Source: Chelydra serpentina (lineage: Eukaryota; Chordata; Testudines; Chelydridae). From it: a stretch of DNA of 64,000 nucleotides. Both the position numbers and the translations under genes were made by a program. Below are positions 1 through 9,858 of this stretch, one piece after another. The stretch covers positions 12,033,501-12,097,500 of the forward strand of contig JBAIAC010000027.1 in NCBI GenBank assembly GCA_037349315.1. The letters are read 5' to 3'. Numbering within the stretch: position 1 is the first letter of the stretch; each line of letters opens with the position of its first letter. The notes beneath the pieces were generated by a model. The model saw nothing but the letters and a program-made list of their open reading frames with translations. It was not told the origin of the DNA and did no database searches.

Positions 1-1
1 C

Positions 2-403
2 ATGAGAGAGGCAGAGGCTCGGGAGGAGCCCGAGGGCCTGGACGCTGCCAGGCCGCAGCAGGCAGCGCCCCCTGGGTGGGAGGAGCCGGAGGAGGCCGAG
101 GCCCGCTACGACCCGTACGAGTGGTACAGCGTGCGGGAGTGGAGCGGGCCGCGGGGCCCGGGCTCCGGCGGGAAGGGCCGCAGCCGCCGGGAGAGGGAGC
201 TCCGCACCAACCGCTACCTCCCCGCCGGCCACGAGAGGAAGATCGCCCAAAAGCTGCGCAACAGCCAGGCCAAGCGGCGCCGCCGGGAGCAGCGCGGGCC
301 TCGCTCCACCCGGGCCGGGAGGCGCAGCGCCAGGGCGAGTTCCGCGCTAGGCCCCGGGGGAGGGTGTCCCCCTTCCCCACCCTCCCCAAGGCCCCGGAGG
401 TGA
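2..403 (+). CDS. NUPR2: Nuclear protein 2 (NUPR family), single exon
   Basis: Encodes a 133-residue protein. Residues 36-100 match the NUPR family: an acidic/aromatic stretch (YDPYEWYSVREW), then the basic GKGRSRRERELRTN segment and the GHERKIAQKLRNSQAKRRRRE helix region used for nuclear localisation and DNA/chromatin contact. NUPR proteins are small, disordered, stress-induced transcription cofactors (known for the family). NUPR2 is intronless in mammals, and no intron is needed here. The ATG at position 2 is the only Met in the frame, but the window edge hides the 5' UTR, so a start further upstream cannot be excluded. Odd points: human NUPR2 is about 97 residues, whereas this copy carries an extra Arg/Ser/Pro-rich C-terminal tail (about residues 100-133) that stops just before a GC-rich minisatellite. 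Neighbour CHCHD2 on the same strand matches human synteny. Confidence 0.85.
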   Translation: MREAEAREEPEGLDAARPQQAAPPGWEEPEEAEARYDPYEWYSVREWSGPRGPGSGGKGRSRRERELRTNRYLPAGHERKIAQKLRNSQAKRRRREQRGPRSTRAGRRSARASSALGPGGGCPPSPPSPRPRR

Positions 404-408
404 CCCGA

Positions 409-893
409 GCTCCTTACACAGCCCCCCCACCCCGAAACCCCCGTGCAGCCAGGCAGATCTGTACACAGCCCCCCCACCCCGAAACCCCCGTGCAGCCAGG
501 CAGATCTGTACACAGCCCCCCCACCCCGAAACCCCCGTGCAGCCAAGCAGATCTGTACACAGCCCCCCCATCCCGAAACCCCCGTGCAGCCAAGCAGATC
601 TGTACACAGCCCCCCCATCCCGAAACCCCCCTGCAGCCAGGCAGATCTGTACACAGCCCCCCCACCCTGAAACCCCCGTGCAGCCAAGCAGATCTGTACA
701 CAGCCCCCCCACCCCGAAACCCCCGTGCAGCCAAGCAGATCTGTACACAGCCCCCGCCACCCCGAAACCCCCGTGCAGCCAGGCAGATCTGTACACAGCC
801 CCCCCACCCCAAAACCCCCGTGCAGCCAGGCAGATCTGTACACAGCCCCCGCCACCCCGAAACCCCCGTGCAGCCACGCAAATCTGTACACTA
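409..893. repeat. 47-bp GC-rich minisatellite (about 10 units)
   Basis: About ten tandem copies of a 47-bp unit containing GCAGATCTGTACACAGC followed by a C7 run and ACCCCGAAACCCCCGTGCAG. Units differ by single changes (AGGCAG/AAGCAG, CCCCACC/CCGCCACC, CCCATCC). Because 47 is not a multiple of 3, the array reads open in several frames on both strands, so long ORFs here are artefacts. It begins 6 bp after the NUPR2 stop codon and, if the AATAAA at 1063 or later is used, lies in the NUPR2 3' UTR. Confidence 0.97.
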
Positions 894-1004
894 GCTCCTC
901 TCCCATACCCAACTCGCTGTTGTGGTGGGGAGCCGCAAACCAGTAGTGTCCCCTCTGAAAGCAACCCCAGATCCATAATCTTCCTTCTCGGCTTCTTGTA
1001 TGCT

Positions 1005-1080
1005 TCTCTACAGCACCTAGCACAGAGGAGACCAGGTCCAATGACTGGGACCCTTATGCCCAAATAAATTGTAATAATGA
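1005..1080 (+). repeat. SINE-like 3' tail fragment
   Basis: Contains ACAGCACCTAGCACAGAGG, then GGTCCAATGACTGGGACC and an A-rich end with AATAAA at 1063-1068. The same tail motif (GTGCCTACAG ... AATAATAAATAA) recurs at 29590-29670, so this is a dispersed repeat tail. The AATAAA could still serve as a poly(A) signal for NUPR2. Confidence 0.5.
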
Positions 1081-1092
1081 GTGTTAAGACTA

Positions 1093-1213
1093 GGGTGACC
1101 AGAGAGCAAGTGTGAAAAATCAGGATGGGGTGGGAGTTAATAGGCTTCTATATAAGAAAAAGCCTCAAATAGCTGGACTGTCCCTATAAAAATGGGACAT
1201 CTGCTCACCCTAG
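1093..1213 (-). mobile_element. 121-bp MITE, copy A (minus orientation)
   Basis: Short element with inverted ends GGGTGACCAGA and TGCTCACCCTAG, flanked by a 7-bp direct repeat AAGACTA (1086-1092 and 1214-1220). The interior reads in reverse CCCATTTTTATAGGGACAGT. It matches the element at 57607-57727 in length and sequence. It has no coding capacity. Confidence 0.85.
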
Positions 1214-2928
1214 AAGACTAACTGCAGTGATTAAGCTTCATCCGCTCTCTATACGCTCTTTCTCCCTCCTACTTCGAAGCATTAGCATATGCAGCCCAAG
1301 GAGCTGCCTGGTCTTGCTGAATTTAAGGCACCACCCCTGTAAATATTCTTGGGGGAGGATGGTTTCGTGCTGATTACAAAGGAGGAGGGTCGGCTTACCT
1401 CATGTTTAAATGAAACAGTGAAATGTTACACAGTAGCTGATTATGTAACTAAAAGAGACAATGTTTTGTGTCCATTTCTTGCAGGCTGAATAGAGGACTG
1501 GATGTTAAGCACCTCCCCACATTCCTACTGCTGTTCCCCTTAGGAAAAGGGAGCCCTGTTCAGGAATGCTATTCAGTGAGATCTCCTTAACCTCACATGT
1601 TACACTTTTAAATACCATGTCTTGTAGGACAAATAAGTGACACTTTTTTCAATAAGACCAAGGTTCTCGGTACTTCTTTTTGCCTCATCTTGTGTTATTT
1701 TATATAATGCCAACAGTATGCTAAGCACTTTACAGACAAGTATGAAGCCAGGGTTTCTGTCTTGGAGACTTACACTTGAAGGCACTAAAATCATATCTGT
1801 TAGTATGGATGCTTGTGCCCAGGTGAAGCTTCATTGAAGTCAGGGTTCCTTGATAGTAGATCCTGTTTCAGGATCCATAGATGCATGCTTAAGTAGTCTT
1901 GTTGAACTCAATGAGCTTATTCAGGTGTGTAAAAATTTGCGAGATTGGGGCCTTAAATCTCAGGTTTGCTGATTAAGGGCCTTGATTTTGCATGATCATA
2001 TGTGCAGATGGATCTCTTGTACTCACAAAGAACCCAATTGAAGTCAGTGAATGAGAGTCGGTGCGGGCCCTGGGATCCAACTGTACATGTGAGTTTGGAA
2101 GAGCAGGGCTTAAGTGGTAGAGTTGTGATTTTCAAAGGGGTCTAATTTAGGGAGTTTGTAGGCATCTTAAAAACTCCCAGCCAGAATGTTGAAAAGGGAC
2201 ACCATTACATGAAATCAAGGGGTGGTTTTGTTTTTTTAACTGGGATTAGTTTCAAATATTAATTTTTTAACATTTTCACTAGTTTCAAAAATATCTCTGT
2301 CCTTTATTGCTGTTTGAAAGACCCATACAAATAGGGGAAACTGACTAAGGCCCCTATCCTGCACATGCTTAATTTTACTGACATGAGCAGTCCCATTGTG
2401 TATTACAATAGGGGCTACTTGTGTGCTGAAAGTTACTGTAGGTGTGATTACAGTAGCAGCAAGGGGCCCTCATCAGGATCAGGGCTTTATTATACTAGAT
2501 GCTTCACAACTGCAACAGGCATTGTAGATATGGTTCTTGCTCCAAAGAACAGGCACATGAGTAGTGTCTCAGTGATTTACACAGGCACGTGTAAGCACGT
2601 GAGCATAGATGTTCGCAGGATCTAGGACCTAAAATACAGGGGCAACTACGTATGAAGTGGTATCAAAAACACAAAATAAACTGAAATAATATATGTTCTC
2701 ATCAGGATCTATTGATCATAAGTGTTGTAAGAACAGTAAGTTAACACAAATTAGAGAAGAGTGTATTTTAAATATATCCCTTTTAACTGTCCTATTAGGG
2801 CAATGTTGGTGTTTTTCTTTGTTTTTAAATGACTGGTTATGTATATTGGCATTGGGCTATACATAGTACATTCTGGTTAATTGTACATAACATCTTTCTA
2901 ATATATGATAGCTGTATGAATATATGTA

Positions 2929-2934
2929 AATAAA
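2929..2934 (+). terminator. Candidate distal poly(A) signal for NUPR2
   Basis: AATAAA in an AT-rich stretch (TATATGTAAATAAAGGG) followed by a T-run, looking like an mRNA 3' end. Another AATAAA lies at 2675-2680. Assignment to NUPR2 rests only on strand and proximity. Confidence 0.35.
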
Positions 2935-3410
2935 GGGATTATTGGCTTTTTTTTTTTAAGTTGCTTTTATTGTCAGTAAAATCACATAAGTAATGTGATT
3001 TTGATCATAGCAATTTTGGGGAGTTGAGTTCTGTCAGTTACCCTGCTGCTCTTAAGATTTTTTTTTTAAGACTCCCATCCCACAACGAGCTGTATGCGGG
3101 TAGTTCCTACACACAACTGTGTGTGGAATCATGGTCAAGTTTTTCTGATTAATACTCATTTCTTTTTACTTTCTAGACCGCTGTCTAATCTGATTATAGG
3201 TCCCGTCTGTATGCAAAAATGACACAATTATGCTTTTTGGGGAACTGGTAATTAAATATGGATAAATAGAAAATGTTACTCAGGGCAGTGAGATATGAAA
3301 TAAAGATAGAGGGGAGAGATCTGCCACTCTTTCTGATTGTTTATTACCACAATGCTATAAGATGGATGACCCAGGATGGACCCCATTATGGTTGCTATAC
3401 AAACAGCTAC

Positions 3411-3559
3411 ATTAACTTCTTTAGAAGTGACAAAGAGTTCTGTGGCACCTTATAGACTAACAGACATATTGGAGCATAAGTCTATAAGGTGCCACAGAAC
3501 TCTGTCGCTTCTACAGATCCAGACTAACACGGCTACCCCTCTGATAATTAACTTCTTTA
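3411..3559 (-). mobile_element. Fold-back turtle SINE (copy 1) with 13-bp target duplication
   Basis: Two SINE segments lie in opposite orientation. At 3424-3480 a sense internal segment starts GAAGTGACAAAGAG. At 3481-3546 an antisense segment runs out to the complete tRNA-related head (GGCTACCCCTCTGATA at the right end). The pair is bracketed by one perfect 13-bp direct repeat, ATTAACTTCTTTA (3411-3423 and 3547-3559), showing it inserted as a single unit. Compare copy 2 at 7282-7810. Confidence 0.88.
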
Positions 3560-3989
3560 TCATTCTTCTACCATATACTAACCATTTATAACTAAGATTT
3601 CACCCCGTAAATGTTAAGATCAACTCCACAGGTAGTGACCACCTGCTGTTCACTTTCCTTGGCTGGTTCTCAGACTGGCCCTATAGTCGCATTTGACTTC
3701 CTAATTCTGCAGCCACTTGATTGACATCCATCAGCCTGGAGACAGGGCCTTAACCTAGGATGAGGTGCAGCCCTAGAACATCCTTCCTCTACGGAGCAGG
3801 ACTTCTGTGGGGGTCCCAGCAGAGCCTCCCCAGTGGGTCCCTCCCGGCTTGGCGAGGTAGAAGGCTGGTCTGAGGGCAGGTTGATGGGGACAGCAGTGGA
3901 GTCTCTCCCATCCATGGCAGAGGGCGGAGACTGGGCCAGAGGACCCTTAACAAGCAGGAGCACAAGAAACACGGGCTATCGCTGTGCCG

Positions 3990-4680
3990 CGATCTGAGAA
4001 TTGGCCCCGCCCTGCACGCTGCGCTTACGTGTGACATCATCAGGGCGCGCCGATGCCGTGCGGGCGCGCGCCGCTGCTGGAAACCCGGTGACCTTCAAGG
4101 GGGCGGAAACGGAAGCGGCGGATCGGATCAGTCCAGTCAGGCCCGCGGCGTTCGCAGGGGAAGGAGGGTGCAGCAGTCGCAGTCCCGGCCGTTCGCGAGT
4201 CCGCCCGCTGCCAGCATGCCGAGGGGCAGTAGGAGCCGCACGTCCCGCATGGCGCCCCCGGCCAGGTGAGGGGCGGGGAGTCCGGAGAGCGGACAGGGTG
4301 CGCCCGAGGGCCGGCGGCGGGGGGGTAAGGGGCGGGCGAGGAGGAGTCAGGGGGCAAGGGGCTGGTGGGGTCCCGTTAATCTCACCTTGTCTCCCCAGGC
4401 CTGGCAGGGCAGCAGCGCCCCCGCTGTCGCGCTCCGTGACGGCCCGTGCGCGGATCCGGGGGCTCTAATGAGCCTCCCCCAGCGAGCCTGGTGCGGGCGC
4501 AGGGCAGCGGGGAGCTCGGGCAGAGCGGGGCATGTGCGCGCCGGGAGGCCCAGGCCCGCGGCAGAGGATGATCGGAGGCCTCGGTTATGTAACCGTCTCC
4601 CTCCTCTCTTCCTGCCGCGGGAGTGGGTGTTTGTTGAGCGCTGCGGCCTTGTCGGGGCGGTAAATGTTTAACCGGCTTAG
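3990..4680 (+). promoter_or_regulatory. CHCHD2 CpG-island promoter
   Basis: CpG-rich stretch around the first coding exon. Upstream of the ATG are a TGACCTTCA element (4089-4097), which is the reverse complement of an ERR-type half site (TGAAGGTCA), a GC box (GGGGGCGG from about 4099) and ETS-like CGGAA cores near 4103-4113. ERR and ETS sites are usual in promoters of nuclear genes for mitochondrial proteins; use of these sites is inferred. No TATA box seen. Confidence 0.6.
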
Positions 4681-7600
4681 AGACCATCCGCTTTGTAAGC
4701 GGGTTGGGTCGTGCCTGCCCCGTCGTGAACTAAGCTAGCTTGTGGCACCGACAGGCTGGAGATCAGCCTGGGCAAAACCCCGCTGGCTCGGGTTTGAAAA
4801 TCCACGACACGTGGGTTATCCCCTCGTTCACTAATTTGTTCTTTTCATTCACATTATGCTCAGAGGGTCTGAATCTCCTGTATCCATTTGTGAAAGCTTT
4901 ATGACGTTCTCAAAAAGGGGACCTAAGCCTAAAGCCTGAGCAACCCTGACTTACACCACGGGGGGAGATCAACCTATGTTATGTAACTTCAGCAACCTGA
5001 AAAACGTAGCTGAAGCTGATGTACTTACTGCAGGGTCCACACTACGCTACGTCGACCAGATGTCCCGATTTTTGGAGCTTTTTGTTACATAGGCACCTAT
5101 TACCCCCTGTCCCAATTTTTCACACATGCCATCTGGTCACCCTGTCGACGGGAGATGCTCTCCCATTGACTCCCCTTGCGTCTCATTCGGTGGAGTATAG
5201 GAGTGGATAGGAGAGTGATCTGCAGTTGATCTAGGGGTTTTTTGCTAGACCCACTAAATTGACTGCAGATGCATCGATCGCCATGTGTTAAAATCCCCAG
5301 GTAAGTGTAGACAAGCCCTAGAGTTTAGTCTTAATATTGCAAGACAGGCATGTAGTATAAACATTACAGGTATTAAAAAACTCAGCTTTTAAATGGGGAA
5401 CCTTTTATAAAGGCTGCTTTTTTTCCATTAATGATTGATTTCCCCCCCCCCCCCTTCAGTCGTGCACCGCAAATGAGAGCTGCACCCCCGCCCCCTGCAC
5501 CTCGTGCTCCAGTACCTGCCCCTGCCCCAGCATCTGCAGTGACTTCTGCTGCTGCTGCACCAAGGCAGCCTGGTCTGATGGCCCAGATGGCTACAACAGC
5601 TGCAGGAGTAGCAGTAGGCTCAGCTGTAGGACACACACTGGGCCATGCCATGACAGGAGGATTTGGTGGAGGAAGCAACTCTGAAGCTGCAAGGCCTGAC
5701 ATTACTTACCAGGTAAACTGACATTATAGGCCTAATGACCGCTTAGTGCATGGAGATGGTATATGGGGATACATGCATAATTCTGTTCTCATATATTTAT
5801 CTTGCAAAGCAGTTACCACCTTACCATTTATGAAATGTACTTCAAACAAATCAAACTTCAAATAGTTTAAATGGGTAGTATCATGTATTGGTGGGCATAC
5901 TGGGTTTAGAAGTGACTGGCTCTTGTCACCGCCCCACCCCCTCAAAAAAGGGGTAACAGGTATGCTTATCAAATCTAATGCCCTTATGGTTTGATTGGTA
6001 GATTAGCCATCAGAATAATAAGATGTTAAGGGTGGAAGCTTTGGGGATATTCAAGTGTTAACTGTCATTCTAGGATACATTAAGAGTTTGTGATGATGGT
6101 CTGAAATATTTAGCTGTTGAATTTGTGCACAAGAGAATTTCCACGTGCTGCCTTTCACTCAAGTAAAAAAAAAAAAGACTAGATCAATTAAGATGGTCAG
6201 CTAGAGGCTCAGATTCTGTCAGCTGCATTTTAACATCTTATCTTGTTCTGCTTTAGTACCAAATTCTTAAATCTTACTGAAATAGACAGTTATGGATCAG
6301 CTTTCCATTAGTGCCCTTTCTGATCACATTTTTCTTTAAAATGCAGATACAACTGCAATCCAAAACATTAGCTCATTTATCAACAAGTCTCCTAAATGTA
6401 AGGGGAACAGGAAAATACCTTAATGTTTTACTGAATTTAAATGGACCTATTCACCAATGTGATGCTTAGGACCAGACTTTTTTGGGTACTCTTGTCCCTG
6501 TGTTACTGTATTGGGATTTGAATTCCTCTGGGGACAGTTCTTATGTTGCTGAACACTGGATGAAATCTTAAATCCACTAAGTTCCTAAGAATGGGAAGAC
6601 TCCCTTTGACTTCAGTGGGGACAGGATATTACCTCTAGTATTTGAAAGTTGCACAACTTTCAAAGAAGCTTCTGCTGCCGCCTTCACAGGGGAGGAAATA
6701 AGCAGAAATATACCTATTGCAACAGGTCCTCGTAGGGTGTGGTTCTCTGTAGTTGGAAATCTTCATCAAAGTTCATTTTTCAAGTATGTGAATTTGTGCT
6801 TCTGTGGCTTCCTTTTCAGGAGCCTCAAGCAGCCCAGCCTGCATACCAGCAGCAGTCCCAGTATCCCCCCTGCCAGTATGAAATGAAGCAGTTTTTGGAG
6901 TGTGCACAGAACCAGAGTGACCTCAAACTGTGTGAGGGCTTCAGCGAGGTGTTGAAGCAATGCAGGTTTGCTAATGGTGAGTAGCTTATTTAGTTGTGTG
7001 TAGTCTGATTAAGTCACCTAATCAATAAGATTAATTATCTGAGGAACAGGGCCTGTTCCTAGTCTCTATCAGAAGTGGACAAGAACCAGCATGGTACTTG
7101 GTAATATCCATTCTGGCTTGCATGTCGGAGCACACTGTAGTCCTATGCAATGGAACTGAAAGAATGCACAAAAGTACTAATTTGTTTCCTCCTCTGCATT
7201 CCCAAGTCTGAAATTAAAGGTGGACTCCAAAGGAGTGGTAACTCAAACTTGTGCTAGCTATGCTAGCATTTACAGTGCTTGTCTAATTGTGGGTATCAGA
7301 GGGGTAGCGTGTTAGTCCGGTTCTGTAGAAGCGGCAAAGAGTCCTGTGGCACCTTATAGACTAACAGACATATTGGAACATAAGCTTTCATGGGTGAATA
7401 CCCACTTCAGATGCATCTGAAGAAGTGGGTATTCACCCACGAAAGCTTATGCTCCAATATGTCTGTTAGTCTATAAGGGCTTGTCTTCACTACCCGCCGG
7501 ATTGGTGGGTAGCAATCGATCTTTCGGGGATCGATTTTTCGCGTCTCGTTTAGACGCGATTAATCGATCCCCGAAAGTGCTCCCCGTCGGCTCCGGAAAT

Positions 7601-8050
7601 CCACCTCATCGAAAGGTGGAAGCGGAGTCGACGGGGGAGCGGCAGCGATCGACTCACCGCCGTCCTCATTGCCAGGTAAGCCGATTACGATACGCCAACT
7701 TCAGCTACGTTATTCACGTAGCTGAAGCTGCATATCGTAGATCGACCCCCTCCCCTAGTGTAGCCCTGGGCTAAGGTGCCACAGGACCCTTTGCCGCTTC
7801 TAATTGTGGGCGTCACTCTCCATCGGAGACATCTCTGGTGTTCTGTTTTTTGTTGAGGAGAAATTACCAATCGTGCAACTGTTAGTCTATGCAAGCACAG
7901 TTGGAATATGAAATCCAGTGTCACTGAGGAATTAAGTCTTCCTGAGTCATACAAAGCAGATTAATCCACAGGTAGTGAACAAAGATTTCCTCAGCATTAA
8001 AATGTATCTTGTCACTAATTCTAACTGTTTAATTTACAGGTTTATCCTAA
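4216..8050 (+). CDS. CHCHD2: Coiled-coil-helix-coiled-coil-helix domain protein 2
   Basis: Coding exons: 4216-4265, 5460-5712, 6820-6976, 8040-8050, all GT-AG and in phase, giving 156 residues (human 151). The N-terminus [11 protein letters not shown] is basic, as in the mitochondrial targeting region of the family. Residues 24-54 are Ala/Pro-rich. Residues 60-85 ([19 protein letters not shown]) form the conserved glycine/alanine hydrophobic segment. The twin CX9C CHCH motif has cysteines at 119/129 and 139/149, which form the two disulfides made by the MIA40 import pathway. The protein ends ANGLS. CHCHD2 acts in the mitochondrial intermembrane space on cristae organisation and complex IV, and in the nucleus as a transcription activator (known for the family). 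Its close paralogue CHCHD10 is excluded by the synteny. Intron 1 and intron 3 are loaded with DNA transposons and a SINE fold-back. A T/C-rich tract (C14) abuts the exon 2 acceptor. Confidence 0.96.
4942..5321 (-). mobile_element. Palindrome-rich DNA element in CHCHD2 intron 1
   Basis: Diverged relative of the element at 7479-7771, in the opposite orientation. It shares the CTTCAGC ... GTAGCTGAAGCTG palindrome, GTCGACGGGAGA and an end GTGTAGACAAGCCCT. A fragment of the 121-bp MITE sits inside at 5056-5143, dividing a GTCGA motif into a direct repeat. Confidence 0.65.
5056..5143 (+). mobile_element. 121-bp MITE family, copy B (nested, partial)
   Basis: Starts CCAGATGTCCCGATT and ends ATCTGGTCACCCT, with an interior CACCTATTACCCCC. 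It is flanked by GTCGA on both sides (5051-5055 and 5144-5148). It lacks the outermost GGGTGA of the left end and some interior bases. Confidence 0.75.
7282..7810 (+). mobile_element. Fold-back turtle SINE (copy 2), interrupted by a DNA element
   Basis: The forward arm starts at the SINE head (GTATCAGAGGGGTAGCGTG, about 7293) and runs to CCCACTTCAGATGCATCTG. A near-perfect reverse arm then runs back (AAGAAGTGGGTATTCACCC ...) and ends at TTTGCCGCTTC. The whole is bracketed by a direct repeat TCTAATTGTGGG (7282-7293 and 7799-7810). A palindrome-rich DNA element (7479-7771) has inserted in the reverse arm, duplicating TAAGG. It lies in CHCHD2 intron 3. Confidence 0.88.
7479..7771 (+). mobile_element. 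Palindrome-rich DNA element nested in the SINE
   Basis: Begins GCTTGTCTTCACTACCCGCC and ends AGTGTAGCCCTGGGC, bounded by TAAGG (7474-7478 and 7772-7776). The interior has strong hairpins: a TCGGGGATCGATT/AATCGATCCCCGA arm pair, GCGTCT/AGACGC, and CTTCAGCTACGT/ACGTAGCTGAAG. It has no coding capacity. Family not named with certainty. Confidence 0.75.
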
Positions 8051-8375
8051 TCAAATTCTACAGAATGAAGAAGCTGAAAAGGAGCATTCAAAGATCTAAA
8101 ATTGAAAGATGCTTCAGTAGTAAACTTGTAAGATCTACAGCTATCTGTGACATCTTGTTAGTTCATATAATCACAACTGAATGTCCAAACCTTGACAAAA
8201 CTTAAAGGGTCCTTTAGATTTTTCTGCCACATTGATAAAAGTGCTGGATTGTAACAGGATAGTTCTAAACTGTATAAGATTCTGAAGATGGGCAAAATAT
8301 TTCAAGGGGCCTAATCAAAACTAGTTGTTCTGCTGATTACATTGCTGTTGATGTGTAAATGTGAGACTAAGACTA

Positions 8376-8381
8376 AATAAA
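8376..8381 (+). terminator. CHCHD2 poly(A) signal
   Basis: AATAAA 326 bp after the CHCHD2 stop codon, followed by a T/G-rich stretch (AATGTTTGAAGTG). It fits a short 3' UTR. Confidence 0.7.
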
Positions 8382-9858
8382 ACTCTCAATGTTTGAAGTG
8401 TCTAATGAGCCTGCAAATTAGGAGTTATCACTTTGTGGGAATAAGATATGGAAGTAGATCTTTAGGGAAACACCCTATGTTGCTAGCCTAAGGACAATGT
8501 TTTCAGGAGAGTTTAACACACATGCCCTTTTTATGCTGATGAGCACTCTTGAAAGTCTGGTCCCTACTGTTGGTTCTGAGCACTCTGAAAATCTGGCCCA
8601 AAGGGTATGAAGGAATAATGCAAACTTTTTTCACTGCCAAACATCAATCTTTGGAAAAACCTCAGTCATATACAAATCAAATCTGCTAAATCAGCAGTTC
8701 CTAAACTTGTATGGTGCGGACAGGTTCTTTAGTGTATGAGACTGCCCCCATTCACAATCTCAATCACTTTTCTCCTTGGCATTCTACCTCTTACCTCCAT
8801 TAATACCTTCCACAGTCAGAAGGGACCATTGTGAACGTCTACTCTGACCATCTGTGTAACACTTCCCCCAATAATTGTTTGAATTAAAAGCTTGATTTCT
8901 AAATTGCCAGTGATGGAAAATGCACCACAACCCTTGATAAATTGTCAGAGTGGCTAACTACCCTCCCTGTTTTATGTTAACTACATCTTATTTCTGCTCT
9001 GCAGTTGTCTAACTGCAGCTTCCCTCTGATGGATCTTCCAACCATCTTGGTGGTAACTGCCAGCCCCTCCCTCTTTCCCGTACCTAGTGGTGGCACCAGT
9101 AAAGGCACCTATATTAATGTCTCCTTGTTTCCAGCTACTCAGACAGCCTCTGACATAAGCTTGGACTTCTGTAAGTATCTGGAAGCTAAGAACATTAGCA
9201 CTGTGGGCCCACATCTCTCCAGCTCAAGCTGGGAACATCTGAAGCAATTGACATCACTGTATACAGCAAGGTTTGTCCCCCTAAGGATTAACTACCAGGC
9301 CTCATTAGTATCTCTCTTCACATAATTGGTTCAGTGGGTGTTGCCTGAACCCAGGCCATCTTAATCAGTTCAAGCTTTATGAACTAGGGAGAGGGAGCTA
9401 GTCAGGGGAAGTTCCTGCAGGAAATCCATAAAGAGGTTTTCGTTAATTGGAACTGTATAATTCTAACAAATGTATGTATTACATTGAACAAGAGCTGAAT
9501 GACCAATAGCAGCAAAACTTGAGATCACATCTGACGGGTGACTGTGTACTGTAGTCTATTGTTTTCTAGAATGTGCAATTCATTAGAACATGCAAAATCC
9601 TGGCTCCCAAGAGCAGCAGAAACAATGAGTATGTGACAATGGTGGCAGGTTCCTTTCTTCCACTTCAGGGAGAAAGATTACCAAAAAATCTCTCTCATAA
9701 GGTCAATATTCTTATGGCAGCAAGCCAGTCCTGCATGGTGGTATGCAATTCAATTGTCTTCAGCAGCTGCTGTGTACTAGTGCTACTAGTAACAGCCTGT
9801 ACTGCTACATATTACTAGTGACCTGACCCTTCCAACTATTGGCTAAAAACCTCTAAAG

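Larger units (their letters stand above)
404..4000. other. NUPR2-CHCHD2 intergenic region
   Basis: No coding exon recognised. Holds the minisatellite, a SINE tail, MITE copy A, possible NUPR2 3' UTR with AATAAA at 1063, 2675 and 2929, and a fold-back SINE at 3411-3559. The rest (about 1220-2900 and 3560-4000) is unique-looking AT-rich sequence with no feature I can name. Confidence 0.6.

Noticed and set aside
76..1067. Long open frames on both strands through 400-1060
   Set aside because: They come from the 47-bp minisatellite, which lacks stops in several frames. The repeating peptide changes frame each unit, and no family resemblance exists outside NUPR2.
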